A stretch of 64,000 nt of DNA from Microbacterium sp. 70-16 (GCF_001898315.1 NZ_MKTQ01000028.1:184832-248831), one strand, 5' to 3'; positions 42,924 to 52,520 are shown, numbered from the stretch's first letter. Numbers and translations: made by a program. The notes: generated by a model not told the origin, from the sequence alone.

Positions 42924-43271
42924 ATGGCCCGCGTCGCCTTCCGGCTGCAGGTGCGCCCCGAGCTGCTCGACGCCTACATCGAGCGGCACAGCCCGGTCTG
43001 GCCCGAAATGCTCGCCGAGATCGCGGCATCCGGCCGCTGCAACTACTCGATCTTCCTCGACCGCGAGACCGCGACGCTGTTCGGCTACTACGAGGTCGAC
43101 GACGACGCGGCGGCGCAGGCGTACCTTGCGACCTCCGAGGTCGCGGCCCGCTGGGAGGCATCCATGGCCCCGTTCTTCACCGGGCTCGAGGGCCGCGCCG
43201 ACCAGGCCGCGACCCCCCTTGCCGAAGTCTTCAACCTGCACGACCAGCTCACAGAAAGCACCCCGTCATGA
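42924..43271 (+). CDS. rhaM: L-rhamnose mutarotase
   Basis: 115 residues, a dimeric alpha-beta-barrel protein that interconverts alpha and beta anomers of L-rhamnose for the isomerase. RVAFRLQVRPELLDAYIERHSPVWPEML opens the protein with the conserved Tyr and His. NYSIFLDRETATLFGYYEVDD and PLAEVFNLH complete the family pattern. ATG 42924 has GAAGGAG four bases upstream. First gene of the rhamnose operon; its stop overlaps the rhaI start by four bases. Confidence 0.93.
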   Translation: MARVAFRLQVRPELLDAYIERHSPVWPEMLAEIAASGRCNYSIFLDRETATLFGYYEVDDDAAAQAYLATSEVAARWEASMAPFFTGLEGRADQAATPLAEVFNLHDQLTESTPS

Positions 43272-44434
43272 GCAACCTCACCGCTGAGAACCTCTCCACC
43301 CTCGAAGCCCAGGGCATCGAACTGCCCAGCTGGGCGTTCGGCAACTCGGGCACGCGCTTCCGCGTGTTCCCGACGGCGGGCACGCCCCGCGATCCCTTCG
43401 AGAAGATCGCGGATGCCGCGCAGGTCAACGCCTTCACCCGGCTCGCGCCGAGCGTCGCGCTGCACATCCCGTGGGACAAGGTCGACTCCTACGAAGACCT
43501 GAAGAAGCACGCAGAAGATCTCGGCGTCACGCTCGGCACCATCAACTCGAACACCTTCCAGGACGAGGACTACAAGTTCGGCGCCCTCACCCACCACGAC
43601 GCGAGCATCCGCCGCAAGGCCATCGACCATCACCTCGAGTGCATCGACATCATGGATGCCACCGGGTCGCGCGACCTGAAGATCTGGCTCGCCGAAGGCT
43701 CGAACTACCCCGGGCAGAACGACATGCGCGCCCGGCAGGACCGCCTGCAGGACTCGCTGCAGCAGATCTACGCGCGCCTCACGGGCGACCAGCGCCTCGT
43801 GCTGGAGTACAAGTTCTTCGAGCCGTCGTTCTACCACACCGACGTCCCCGACTGGGGCACGAGCTACGCGCAGGTCGCCGCCCTCGGCGACAAGGCGATG
43901 GTCTGCCTCGACACCGGCCACCACGCCCCCGGCACCAACATCGAGTTCATCGTCATGCAGCTGCTGCGGCTCGGCAAGCTCGGCTCGTTCGACTTCAACA
44001 GCCGCTTCTACGCCGACGACGACCTCATCGTGGGCGCCGCCGACCCGTTCCAGCTGTTCCGCATCATCGCCGAGGTCATCCGCGGCGGCGGGCTGAACAA
44101 CCCTGACGTCGCGTTCATGCTCGACCAGTGCCACAACATCGAAGACAAGATCCCCGGGCAGATCCGCTCGGTGCTCAACGTCCAGGAGATGACGGCACGC
44201 GCCCTGCTGATCGACCGCGACGCGCTCACCGCCGCGCAGGATGCCAACGACGTCCTCGCCGCGAACGCGATCCTGATGGATGCCTTCTACACCGACGTCC
44301 GCCCGGCCCTCGCCGCCTGGCGCGAGGAGCGCGGGCTTGCCCCCGACCCGATGGCCGCCTACCTGGCATCCGGCTACCAGCAGCAGATCGCCGCCGACCG
44401 CGTCGGTGGCGTGCAGGCCGGCTGGGGCGCCTGA
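43268..44434 (+). CDS. rhaI: L-rhamnose isomerase (actinobacterial/Pseudomonas type)
   Basis: 388 residues, a xylose-isomerase-fold enzyme converting L-rhamnose to L-rhamnulose. SVALHIPWDKVDSYEDL, the metal-binding VLEYKFFEPSFYHTDVPDWGTSY (Glu/His), CLDTGHHAPGTNIEF (Asp/His) and DFNSRFYADDDL (Asp) provide the two-metal site. It is the RhaI type, distinct in sequence from E. coli RhaA. Overlaps rhaM by four bases; a 78-base gap separates it from the next gene, where the early part (44444-44465) resembles a family J arm. Confidence 0.94.
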   Translation: MSNLTAENLSTLEAQGIELPSWAFGNSGTRFRVFPTAGTPRDPFEKIADAAQVNAFTRLAPSVALHIPWDKVDSYEDLKKHAEDLGVTLGTINSNTFQDEDYKFGALTHHDASIRRKAIDHHLECIDIMDATGSRDLKIWLAEGSNYPGQNDMRARQDRLQDSLQQIYARLTGDQRLVLEYKFFEPSFYHTDVPDWGTSYAQVAALGDKAMVCLDTGHHAPGTNIEFIVMQLLRLGKLGSFDFNSRFYADDDLIVGAADPFQLFRIIAEVIRGGGLNNPDVAFMLDQCHNIEDKIPGQIRSVLNVQEMTARALLIDRDALTAAQDANDVLAANAILMDAFYTDVRPALAAWREERGLAPDPMAAYLASGYQQQIAADRVGGVQAGWGA

Positions 44435-44512
44435 CCCGCATCCGTCCCGATTCGCCGCATCCGCACGCCGATTACGACCCGTTCAGACGGACGAACAGCC
44501 AAGGAACCCACC

Positions 44513-46555
44513 ATGACCTCCGCACCCTCCACTCCCGAGACCCTCATCGCGCGCAGCAACCGCCTGGGCGCCGATCCGAAGAACACGAACTACGCCGGCG
44601 GCAACACGTCGGCCAAGGGCACCGAGATCGACCCCGTGACGGGCGAGCCCGTCGAGCTGCTGTGGGTCAAGGGCTCGGGCGGCGACCTGGGGACCCTCAA
44701 GCCCGCGGGCCTTGCGGTCCTGCGCCTCGACCGCCTGCGTGCGCTCACGGGCGTCTACCCCGGCGTCGACCGCGAAGACGAGATGGTCGCCGCCTTCGAC
44801 TACTGCCTGCACGGCAAGGGCGGAGCGGCCCCCTCGATCGACACCGCGATGCACGGCCTCGTCGACGCCGCGCACGTCGATCACCTGCACCCCGACTCGG
44901 GCATCGCGATCGCGACCGCCGCCGACGGCCCGGCACTGACGACGCAGATCTTCGGCGACAAGGTCGTGTGGGTGCCGTGGCGCCGACCCGGCTTCCAGCT
45001 CGGACTCGACATCGCCGAGATCAAGGCGCAGAACCCGCAGGCGATCGGCTGCATCCTCGGCGGCCACGGCATCACGGCGTGGGGCGAGACGAGTGAGGAT
45101 GCCGAGGCGAACTCGCTCTGGATCATCGACACCGCCGCCGCCTACATCGCCGAGCACGGCAAGACCGCCCCGTTCGGCGGCATCCGCCCCGGTTTCGAGG
45201 CGCTGCCGGAAGCCGAGCGGCACGCCCGCGCGGCGGCCCTGGCCCCCACGATCCGCGGGATCGCGTCGACCGACAAGCCCATGGTCGGCCACTACACCGA
45301 CTCGGCCGTCGTGCTCGACTTCCTCGCGTCTGAGAAGGCGCCCGCGCTCGCGGCCCTGGGCACGAGCTGCCCCGACCACTTCCTGCGGACGAAGGTCAAG
45401 CCGCTCATCCTGGATCTGCCCGCGACGGCATCCCTCGACGAGCAGCTCGCCCGCCTGCACGAGTTGCACGCCGAGTACCGCGCCGACTACCAGGCGTACT
45501 ACGACGCGCACGCCACGAGCGAGAGCCCCGCGATCCGCGGCGCCGACCCGCTTATCGTGCTCGTGCCCGGCGTCGGCATGTTCAGCTACGGCGCGAACAA
45601 GCAGACCGCACGCGTTGCGGGCGAGTTCTACGTCAACGCCATCAACGTCATGCGTGGCGCCGAGGCGCTCTCGACCTACACGCCGATCTCGGATGCCGAG
45701 AAGTTCCGCATCGAGTACTGGGCGCTCGAAGAGGCGAAGCTGCAGCGGATGCCGAAGCCCAAGTCGCACCAGGGGCGCATCGCGTTCGTGACGGGTGCCG
45801 CATCGGGCATCGGCAAGGCGATCGCGTCGCGGCTCGCCGCCGAGGGCGCGTGCGTCGTCGTCGCCGACCTCGACCTCGCCAAGGCGCAGGCGGCCGCGGC
45901 GGAGCTCGGGACCACCGACGTCGCGATCGGCGTCGCCGCCAACGTCGCCGACGCGGGCGCCGTGCAGGCCGCGATCGACGCAGCGGTGCTCGCCTTCGGC
46001 GGCATCGACCTCGTCGTCAACAACGCGGGACTCTCGCTGTCCAAGCCGCTGCTCGAGACCACCGAGAACGACTGGGATCTGCAGCACGACGTCATGGCGA
46101 AGGGCTCGTTCCTGGTGAGCAAGGCCGCGGCATCCGTCCTCATCGCGCAGCGTCTCGGCGGCGACATCATCTACATCTCGTCGAAGAACTCGGTGTTCGC
46201 GGGCCCCAACAACATCGCCTACTCGGCGACGAAGGCCGACCAGGCGCACCAGGTGCGGCTGCTCGCCGTCGAGCTCGGTGAGCACGGCGTGCGTGTGAAC
46301 GGCATCAACCCCGACGGTGTCGTGCGCGGTTCGGGCATCTTCGCGTCGGGCTGGGGCGCCAACCGCGCCGCGACTTACGGCGTCAAGGAAGAAGACCTCG
46401 GCCAGTTCTACGCCAACCGCACGATCCTCAAGCGTGAGGTCGTGCCCGAAAACGTCGCGGACGCCGTGTACGTCCTCACCGGTCCCGAGCTCAGCCGCAC
46501 GACGGGCCTACACATCCCGGTCGACTCGGGCGTCGCGGCCGCGTTCCTGCGATGA
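44513..46555 (+). CDS. rhaEW: Bifunctional rhamnulose-1-phosphate aldolase / L-lactaldehyde dehydrogenase
   Basis: 680 residues with two fused domains. Residues 1 to about 400 are a class II aldolase: KGSGGDLGTL, HGLVDAAHVDHLHPDSG with metal-binding His, and LGGHGITAWGE. After a linker, a short-chain dehydrogenase follows: AFVTGAASGIGKAIASRL (about 422-439), NNAG in LVVNNAGLSLSKP, Ser of IYISSKNS and YSATK (about 570-574). The aldolase splits rhamnulose 1-phosphate to DHAP and L-lactaldehyde, and the dehydrogenase oxidises the lactaldehyde to lactate. Fusion channels a reactive aldehyde. Overlaps rhaB by four bases. Confidence 0.93.
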   Translation: MTSAPSTPETLIARSNRLGADPKNTNYAGGNTSAKGTEIDPVTGEPVELLWVKGSGGDLGTLKPAGLAVLRLDRLRALTGVYPGVDREDEMVAAFDYCLHGKGGAAPSIDTAMHGLVDAAHVDHLHPDSGIAIATAADGPALTTQIFGDKVVWVPWRRPGFQLGLDIAEIKAQNPQAIGCILGGHGITAWGETSEDAEANSLWIIDTAAAYIAEHGKTAPFGGIRPGFEALPEAERHARAAALAPTIRGIASTDKPMVGHYTDSAVVLDFLASEKAPALAALGTSCPDHFLRTKVKPLILDLPATASLDEQLARLHELHAEYRADYQAYYDAHATSESPAIRGADPLIVLVPGVGMFSYGANKQTARVAGEFYVNAINVMRGAEALSTYTPISDAEKFRIEYWALEEAKLQRMPKPKSHQGRIAFVTGAASGIGKAIASRLAAEGACVVVADLDLAKAQAAAAELGTTDVAIGVAANVADAGAVQAAIDAAVLAFGGIDLVVNNAGLSLSKPLLETTENDWDLQHDVMAKGSFLVSKAAASVLIAQRLGGDIIYISSKNSVFAGPNNIAYSATKADQAHQVRLLAVELGEHGVRVNGINPDGVVRGSGIFASGWGANRAATYGVKEEDLGQFYANRTILKREVVPENVADAVYVLTGPELSRTTGLHIPVDSGVAAAFLR

Positions 46556-47982
46556 GCGCGGGCGGCGCCGTCGCGGCGGTCGATCTGGGCGCGACGAGCG
46601 GGCGTGTCATCGTCGGCCGCGTCGGGCCCGACACCCTCGAGACCACGACGGTCGCGCGCTTCCCGAACACTCCGGTGTTCGCCGGCGACGGGCTGCACTG
46701 GGACATCCTGGGCCTGTACGGCGCGGCACTGGAGGGCCTGCGCGAAGCGTTCCGCGGGGCGCCCGAGATCGCGTCGATCGGCATCGACTCATGGGCCGTC
46801 GACTACGGCCTGCTGCGCGGCGGGCGCCTGCTCGGCAACCCTTTCCACTACCGCGACGCACGCACGGCGCGCGGCGTCGCGACGGTGCACGAGCGCGTCC
46901 CGCACGCCGAGCTCTTCGAGCGGGGCGGCCTGCAGTTCCTGCCGTTCAACACCCTGTACCAGCTCGTCACCGAGCCGGCCGAGATCCTCGAGATCGCCGA
47001 CACGGCGCTGCTGATCCCCGACCTGCTCGCGTACTGGCTGACGGGCGTCGCGCGCGCCGAGGTCACGAACGCCTCGACGACGGGCCTACTGCGCTGGACC
47101 GACCACGCGTGGGACGACGCGCTCATCAGCGCGCTCGGCCTGCCCCGGGGCATCCTGCCCGCGCTCGTGACCCCCGGCGAGCGCCTCGGCCCGCTGCTGC
47201 CCGAGGTCGCGACCTCGCTGGGCGGCAGTGCCGACGTCGTCGCGGTCGGCTCGCACGACACGGCGTCGGCGGTCGTCGCGGTGCCGATGCAGGCGGATGC
47301 CGCGGCGTACATCTCCTGCGGCACGTGGGGCCTGGTCGGTGTCGAAGTCGCCCGGCCCGTGCTCACGACCGCGGCCCTCGCGGCGAACTTCACGAACGAG
47401 GGCGGCGTCGACGGACGCGTGCGCCTGCTGCACAACGTGATGGGCCTGTGGGTGCTGAGCGAGACGGTGCGCGGCTGGGAACGCGAGGGTGCCGCGATCG
47501 ACCTGCCGACGCTGCTGGATGCCGCGGCGGACGTCCCGGCATCCGCCGTGCCCGTCTTCGACGTCGACGACCCGCGCTTCCTGCCGCCGCGCGATGTCGC
47601 GGGCGACATGACCACCCGCATCGACGCGTGGTGCGCCGAGCACGACGTCGCCGCGCCGCGCACGCGCGCCGAGTACGCCCGCTCGATCGTCGAGTCGCTC
47701 GCGCAGGCGTTCGCGCAGACCGCGCTGACGGCGGGGCGCCTCGGCGGCGTCGACGTGCGCACGATCCACATCGTCGGCGGTGGCGCGCTCAACGCCCTGC
47801 TGTGCCAGCGCACGGCAGACCGCGCGGGAGTCCCGGTGCTGGCCGGCCCCGTCGAGGCGACCGCGCTCGGCAACGTGCTCGTCCAAGCGCGCGCGGGCGG
47901 CTTCGTCGACGGATCGCTCGAGGCGCTGCGCGACCTCGTCGCCCGCACGCACGCGCCGCGGCGGTTCACGCCGCGGGCGTAG
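46552..47982 (+). CDS. rhaB: Rhamnulokinase
   Basis: 476 residues of the FGGY carbohydrate-kinase family, phosphorylating L-rhamnulose. VAAVDLGATSGRVIVGRV is the N-terminal ATP/phosphate loop, and IGIDSWAVDYGLL carries the catalytic Asp. VAVGSHDTASAVVAVP and THIVGGGALN-like IHIVGGGALNALLCQRTADRAGVPVLAGPVEATALGN close the fold. Last gene of the operon rhaM-rhaI-rhaEW-rhaB; no rhamnose transporter is encoded next to it. Family E palindromes follow. Confidence 0.95.
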   Translation: MSAGGAVAAVDLGATSGRVIVGRVGPDTLETTTVARFPNTPVFAGDGLHWDILGLYGAALEGLREAFRGAPEIASIGIDSWAVDYGLLRGGRLLGNPFHYRDARTARGVATVHERVPHAELFERGGLQFLPFNTLYQLVTEPAEILEIADTALLIPDLLAYWLTGVARAEVTNASTTGLLRWTDHAWDDALISALGLPRGILPALVTPGERLGPLLPEVATSLGGSADVVAVGSHDTASAVVAVPMQADAAAYISCGTWGLVGVEVARPVLTTAALAANFTNEGGVDGRVRLLHNVMGLWVLSETVRGWEREGAAIDLPTLLDAAADVPASAVPVFDVDDPRFLPPRDVAGDMTTRIDAWCAEHDVAAPRTRAEYARSIVESLAQAFAQTALTAGRLGGVDVRTIHIVGGGALNALLCQRTADRAGVPVLAGPVEATALGNVLVQARAGGFVDGSLEALRDLVARTHAPRRFTPRA

Positions 47983-48010
47983 CGCCCCGCCTCGCGCCGC
48001 GCTTTCTCGC

Positions 48011-48089
48011 CGAGTGCGCCGGTTCCGGCCGAGTGCGCCGGTTCCGGCCGTGCCGCAGGCGGCGCACTCGACACCACCCGGCGCACTCG
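48011..48089. repeat. Palindromic element family E, intergenic copy
   Basis: Two direct arms CGAGTGCGCCGG (48011-48022, 48030-48041) face two inverted arms GGCGCACTCG (48061-48070) and CCGGCGCACTCG (48078-48089). The arms also occur within the glycerate kinase gene. It lies between convergent rhaB and the GH42 gene. Confidence 0.9.
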
Positions 48090-48109
48090 ATGCGGGCCCC
48101 GCGCCCGGG

Positions 48110-50158
48110 CTACGCCGGCACGACCTCGCGCCGCGGATCGGCGGTGAGCACCTGCGTGCCGGCGAGCACGACGACCGCGCGCGGGGCGACCTCGACCTCG
48201 CCGGCCTCGGTCGCCGCGACGACCGGCTCATCGGTGCGGTTGGCGAGGAACACGAACCGCTGCTCGGATGCCTCGCGCACGATCACCTCGAGACGGCCGT
48301 CCGCCGCGAGCGGGTGCGCCTGCAGCGCGACCGTGTCGGCGGCGAGGCGCTCGATGAGCGCCCGCACCCCGTCACGGCCGAGGTCGGCCGACACGTAGGT
48401 GGCCGTGCCGTCGCCGACACGGCGGCGGGTCACCGCCGGTGCACCGGCGAGATCACCGTCGGCGTAGGTGTCGAGCACCTCGGCATCCACCCCCACGCGC
48501 ACGATGCGCTCGGTCCACTGCGTCGCGGCAGCGCCGGATACCAGTCGCACGGGGGCATCCGGCAGCAGCGGCACGAACTCTTCAACGGTGATGCCGAGCA
48601 GGTCGCGCAGCGCGCCCGGGTAGCCGCCGAGCCACACGCGGTCGTGCTCGTCGACGATGCCCGAGAAGAACGTCGTGATGAGGTGACGGCCGCCCCGCAC
48701 GACCGCCTCGAGGCGCGTGCGCAGCGCGTCGGGCACGACGTGCAGCATCGGCGCGATCACGACGTCGTAGTCGTCGAATGATGCGCTCGCGGGCAGCACG
48801 TCGACACGGTTGCCCGCGTCGAGCAGCGCGCGGTACCAGTTCAGCGTCTCGACGTCGTAGCGCAGTTCGTCGGTGGGGTGCGAGTCGCGCTCGCTGACCC
48901 ACCACGACTCGTAGTCGAATACGAGCGCGACGCGCGCGCGCTCGCGGCGCGAGCCGGTGACGGGCGCGAGCTCCTTCAGCTGCGCGCCGAGGCCGACGAC
49001 ATCGCGGAAGACCCGGCTGTCCGGCCCCGCGTGCGGCACCATCGCGGAGTGGTAGCGCTCGCCACCCGCGCGCGACTGCCGCCACTGGAAGTAGCAGACG
49101 GCGTCGGCGCCGTGCGCGACGTGCGTGAGGGCGTCGCGCACGAGCTCACCCGGCCGCTTGGGCGTGTTGACCTCACGCCAGTTGACGGCGCTCGTGGCGT
49201 GCTCCATGAGGAACCACGGGCGGCCACCGGCGATGTTGCCCGTGAGGTTCGCCCAGAACGACAGGTCATCGCGGCCGAACTCACCCGGACGCAGATAGTG
49301 GTCGTTCGAGACGAAGTCGACGTCGCCCACCCACGTCGTGTAGTCGATGTCGCGCACATTCTGCGCGACCATGAAGTTCGTCGTGCGCGGGATGCCGGGG
49401 CTCACCTCGGCGAGCACCGCCGCTTCCGCGCGCAGGTGGTCGCGCACCGCGTCATTCGAGAACCGCGTGAAGTCGAGCTGCTGCCCGGGGTTGCGCTGCG
49501 TCGGGGCGACACGCGGCGGCAGGATCTGCTCCCAGTCGGTGTAGTGCTGCGACCAGAAGGCCGTGCCCCACGCGGCATTGAGGGCGTCGAGCGTGCCGTA
49601 GCGCGAGCGCAGCCAGACCCGGAACGCGCGTGCCGCGTCGTCGGAGAAGTCGTATAGGTTGTGGCATCCGAGCTCATTCGAGATGTGCCAGGCGACGACG
49701 GCGGGGTGGTCGGCGTAGCGCTCGCCGAGCGCGCGCACGAGCCGCAGCGCGTACTCGCGGAAGATCGGCGAGGTCGGCCGCCAGTGCTGACGGGCGCCGG
49801 GCGAGAGCACCGTGCCGTCGATCGTCTGCGGCAGGATCTCGGGGTGCAGCTGCGCCATCCACGGCGGCGGCGAGGCGGTCGCCGTCGCGAGGTCGACGTC
49901 GATGCTGCCGGCGTGCAGCAGCTCGATGACCTCGTCGAGCCACGAGAAGTCGAACTCGCCGGGACGCGGCTCGAGCAGCGCCCACGAGAAGATCCCGAGC
50001 GAGACGATGTTCACGCCCGCCTCGCGCATGAGGCGCACGTCTTCGTGCCACACGTCGCGCGACCACTGTTCGGGGTTGTAGTCGGCGCCGTAGCGCATGC
50101 GCCCGGGGCCGAGCTCTCCGTCGTTTACCCAGCGGTAGGTCTTCTCGTCTGCTGCCAT
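48110..50158 (-). CDS. Family GH42 beta-galactosidase
   Basis: 682 residues, no signal peptide. The TIM barrel starts MRYGADYNPEQW. The acid/base Glu162 is in AWHISNELGCHN and the nucleophile Glu in WFLMEHATSAVNWR near 320. The trimerisation alpha/beta domain (AHGADAVCYFQWRQSRAG and later VVIAPMLHVV) and a C-terminal beta domain follow. It cleaves beta-galactosides inside the cell, complementing the GH35 enzyme. Divergent from a tetR gene with a 16-bp palindrome between them, which suggests different control from the GalR-controlled GH35 gene. Confidence 0.93.
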   Translation of the reverse strand: MAADEKTYRWVNDGELGPGRMRYGADYNPEQWSRDVWHEDVRLMREAGVNIVSLGIFSWALLEPRPGEFDFSWLDEVIELLHAGSIDVDLATATASPPPWMAQLHPEILPQTIDGTVLSPGARQHWRPTSPIFREYALRLVRALGERYADHPAVVAWHISNELGCHNLYDFSDDAARAFRVWLRSRYGTLDALNAAWGTAFWSQHYTDWEQILPPRVAPTQRNPGQQLDFTRFSNDAVRDHLRAEAAVLAEVSPGIPRTTNFMVAQNVRDIDYTTWVGDVDFVSNDHYLRPGEFGRDDLSFWANLTGNIAGGRPWFLMEHATSAVNWREVNTPKRPGELVRDALTHVAHGADAVCYFQWRQSRAGGERYHSAMVPHAGPDSRVFRDVVGLGAQLKELAPVTGSRRERARVALVFDYESWWVSERDSHPTDELRYDVETLNWYRALLDAGNRVDVLPASASFDDYDVVIAPMLHVVPDALRTRLEAVVRGGRHLITTFFSGIVDEHDRVWLGGYPGALRDLLGITVEEFVPLLPDAPVRLVSGAAATQWTERIVRVGVDAEVLDTYADGDLAGAPAVTRRRVGDGTATYVSADLGRDGVRALIERLAADTVALQAHPLAADGRLEVIVREASEQRFVFLANRTDEPVVAATEAGEVEVAPRAVVVLAGTQVLTADPRREVVPA

Positions 50159-50178
50159 GCGTCCATCGTAACCCAAAT

Positions 50179-50194
50179 CCGTGCACATGCACGG
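50179..50194. promoter_or_regulatory. Probable TetR operator between GH42 and tetR genes
   Basis: CCGTGCACATGCACGG has perfect 7-bp arms around CA. It is 21 bases from the GH42 start and 34 bases from the tetR start, so binding could silence both directions. Confidence 0.8.
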
Positions 50195-50227
50195 TTTACC
50201 CATCACAGGCCGGTACGATCGGATGCC

Positions 50228-50833
50228 ATGAGCACAGCACCGGCCGCACGCCGCGGGCCGTATGCCAAGACCGCCGAGCGTCGCAGCGAGATCATCGCGT
50301 CGGCGACGGCGGTCTTCAGCGCGCACGGTTACCAGGGCGGATCGCTGCGCCAGATCGCGAAGCAGCTCGACCTCAGCCTGACGACCGTCATGCACCACTT
50401 CCCCACGAAGGTGTCACTGCTGGCGGCCGTGCTCGAGCAAGAGGATGCCGCCGACCCCGACTTCGCCGAGCGCTCGCGCCGCGACGGGTTCGTCCCCTCG
50501 ATCCTCGGAATCGTGCGCCGCAACCTCGGCCGGCGCGAGCTCGTGCGCATGTTCTCGATCGTCTCGGCCGAGGCGACCTACCCCGGCCACGAAGCGCACG
50601 CGTGGCTGCAGCGGCGCTACGCGACCGTGACGGCCGACTACGCCGAGCTCATCGCGCACGACGTCGCGGCCGGCCGGCTTGCGCCCGCCGGCGGCACGGC
50701 CGACGCGGTCACGCTGGCGGGGCTCGTCGTCACCGGGTGGGAGGGCATCCAGATCCGCTGGCTCGCCGACGACACCGACCCCGTCGCCGCGATGGATGCC
50801 CTGCTGCACGCGCTGCTGCGCCCGCGCGGCTGA
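50228..50833 (+). CDS. TetR-family transcriptional regulator
   Basis: 201 residues. The N-terminal helix-turn-helix is RRSEIIASATAVFSAHGYQGGSLRQIAKQLDLSLTTVMHHF, with a C-terminal ligand-binding helical domain. It is likely the repressor of the divergent GH42 gene and of itself through the palindrome at 50179. The start MSTAPAARRGPYAKTAERR is supported by the length of the family N-terminal arm. No clear ribosome-binding site; possibly leaderless. Confidence 0.9.
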   Translation: MSTAPAARRGPYAKTAERRSEIIASATAVFSAHGYQGGSLRQIAKQLDLSLTTVMHHFPTKVSLLAAVLEQEDAADPDFAERSRRDGFVPSILGIVRRNLGRRELVRMFSIVSAEATYPGHEAHAWLQRRYATVTADYAELIAHDVAAGRLAPAGGTADAVTLAGLVVTGWEGIQIRWLADDTDPVAAMDALLHALLRPRG

Positions 50834-50847
50834 CGCCCCGCCCGCGG

Positions 50848-50904
50848 TCGAGGAGCGCAAACGGCTCTGTTTCGACCCGAAACGCGACCGTGTGCGCTCC
50901 TCGA
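50848..50904. repeat. Nested palindrome, family H
   Basis: TCGAGGAGCGCA (50848-50859) pairs perfectly with TGCGCTCCTCGA (50893-50904). Within it GTTTCG (50869-50874) pairs with CGAAAC (50878-50883). It ends about ten bases before the promoter of the carboxylase operon. Confidence 0.85.
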
Positions 50905-50914
50905 ATGGGAACCC

Positions 50915-50943
50915 TCGACAACTCAGTTAATGAACGCTAACCT
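50915..50943 (+). promoter_or_regulatory. Promoter and operator of the acyl-CoA carboxylase operon
   Basis: TCGACA (50915-50920), a 17-bp spacer and TAACCT (50938-50943) place the transcription start close to ATG 50950, implying a leaderless mRNA. The near-palindrome GTTAATGAACGCTAAC (50926-50941) covers spacer and -10; it is TetR-like in form but unlike the palindrome at 50179. Confidence 0.6.
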
Positions 50944-50949
50944 GACGGC

Positions 50950-52518
50950 ATGTATCCAACGACGGATGCCACCGACTACCGCGCACTCGTGGACGAGTTG
51001 CGCGCGCAGCGCGCTCGCGCCGCGCGGGGCGGCCCCGAGGCATCCCGTCGCCGGCACCTCGAACGCGGCAAGCTGCTCGCCCGCGACCGCGTCGATGCCC
51101 TCCTCGACCGCGGATCGCCGTTCCTCGAGCTCGCGCCGCTGGCCGGGTGCGACCTCGGCGACGAGTGGCCGTCGGCGGGAGTGGTCGCGGGGATCGGACT
51201 CGTGCACGGCCGTCACGTCATGGTCGTCGCCAACGACGCGACCGTCAAGGGCGGCACCTACCACCCGCTGACGGTCAAGAAGCACCTGCGCGCGCAGGAG
51301 GTCGCCGCCGAGAACCGCCTGCCGTGCATCTACCTCGTCGATTCGGGCGGCGCGTTCCTGCCGATGCAAGACGAGGTCTTTCCCGACAAAGAGCACTTCG
51401 GCCGCATCTTCTACAACCAGGCCCGGCTCTCACGCGAGGGCATCCCGCAGATCGCGGCCGTGATGGGGTCGTCGACCGCGGGCGGCGCGTACGTGCCGGC
51501 AATGAGCGACGAGACCGTGATCGTCCGGCGGCAGGGCACGGTCTTCCTCGGCGGGCCGCCCCTCGTGAGGGCCGCGACGGGCGAGATCGTCAGCGCCGAA
51601 GAGCTCGGCGGCGGCGACACGCACGCCCGCATCTCCGGAGTCGTCGACCACCTCGCCGACGACGACGCGCACGCCCTGCGCATCGTGCGCGACATCGTCG
51701 CGACCCTGCCCGCCGCGGCGCCGCTCGCCGGCCCGCCCACGCCGGCAGCAGAGCCCGAGGCATCCGCCGATTCGCTCTGCGACCTCGTTCCGGTCGAGCT
51801 GACGACCCCCTACGACGCCCGCGAGATCATCACGCGGCTCGTCGACGGCAGCCGCTTCGACGAGTTCAAGCGCGAGTACGGCGAGACGCTCGTGACGGGG
51901 TTCGCGCGCATCCACGGGCACCGCGTCGGTATCCTCGCGAACAACGGCGTGCTGTTCAGCGAGTCGGCCCTCAAAGGCGCGCACTTCATCGAGCTGTGCG
52001 ACCAACGGGGCATCCCGCTGCTGTTCCTGCAGAACATCACGGGGTTCATGGTCGGCCGCGAGTACGAGCACGGCGGCATCGCGAAGCACGGCGCGAAGAT
52101 GGTGAACGCCGTCGCGTGCGCGCGGGTACCCAAGCTCACCGTCGTCGTGGGCGGCTCGTTCGGCGCCGGCACGTACTCGATGTGCGGCCGTGCGTACTCG
52201 CCGCGATTCCTGTGGCTGTGGCCGGGCGCACGCGTGTCGGTCATGGGCGGGCCGCAGGCGGCATCGGTGCTTTCGACGGTGCGCAGCGAGCAGCTGGATG
52301 CCGCGGGCACGCCCTGGACCCCCGAAGAGCGCGCCGCATTCGAGCAGCCGATCCGCGAGCAATACGAGCGCCAGGGCAGCCCCTACTACTCGACGTCACG
52401 CCTGTGGGACGACGGCATCATCGCCCCCGATGAGACCCGCGACGTCCTCGGCCTCGCGCTCGATGTCGTGATGCGCGCGCCGATGGAGCCGGTCGGCTAC
52501 GGCGTCTTCCGGATGTGA
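50950..52518 (+). CDS. Acyl-CoA carboxylase, carboxyltransferase (beta) subunit
   Basis: 522 residues with two crotonase-fold halves. [36 protein letters not shown] and [20 protein letters not shown] form the acyl-CoA binding half. The second half has [33 protein letters not shown] and [25 protein letters not shown], the oxyanion glycine region. These features fit the methylcrotonyl-CoA carboxylase / AccD1-type branch acting in leucine or isoprenoid degradation more than the propionyl type. ATG 50950 lies directly after the promoter. The downstream alpha-subunit gene follows with an overlap or a two-base gap. Confidence 0.92.
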   Translation: MYPTTDATDYRALVDELRAQRARAARGGPEASRRRHLERGKLLARDRVDALLDRGSPFLELAPLAGCDLGDEWPSAGVVAGIGLVHGRHVMVVANDATVKGGTYHPLTVKKHLRAQEVAAENRLPCIYLVDSGGAFLPMQDEVFPDKEHFGRIFYNQARLSREGIPQIAAVMGSSTAGGAYVPAMSDETVIVRRQGTVFLGGPPLVRAATGEIVSAEELGGGDTHARISGVVDHLADDDAHALRIVRDIVATLPAAAPLAGPPTPAAEPEASADSLCDLVPVELTTPYDAREIITRLVDGSRFDEFKREYGETLVTGFARIHGHRVGILANNGVLFSESALKGAHFIELCDQRGIPLLFLQNITGFMVGREYEHGGIAKHGAKMVNAVACARVPKLTVVVGGSFGAGTYSMCGRAYSPRFLWLWPGARVSVMGGPQAASVLSTVRSEQLDAAGTPWTPEERAAFEQPIREQYERQGSPYYSTSRLWDDGIIAPDETRDVLGLALDVVMRAPMEPVGYGVFRM

Positions 52519-52520
52519 CC

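Noticed and set aside
44483..46285. 600-codon open frame antisense to the bifunctional rhamnose enzyme gene
   Set aside because: Typical high-GC shadow frame: Arg/Val/Asp-rich, no domain, and the sense strand has clear catalytic motifs.
50228..50833. Adjacent TetR protein as regulator of the acyl-CoA carboxylase operon
   Set aside because: The operator-like sequence at the carboxylase promoter differs from the palindrome next to tetR, which better fits control of the divergent GH42 gene.
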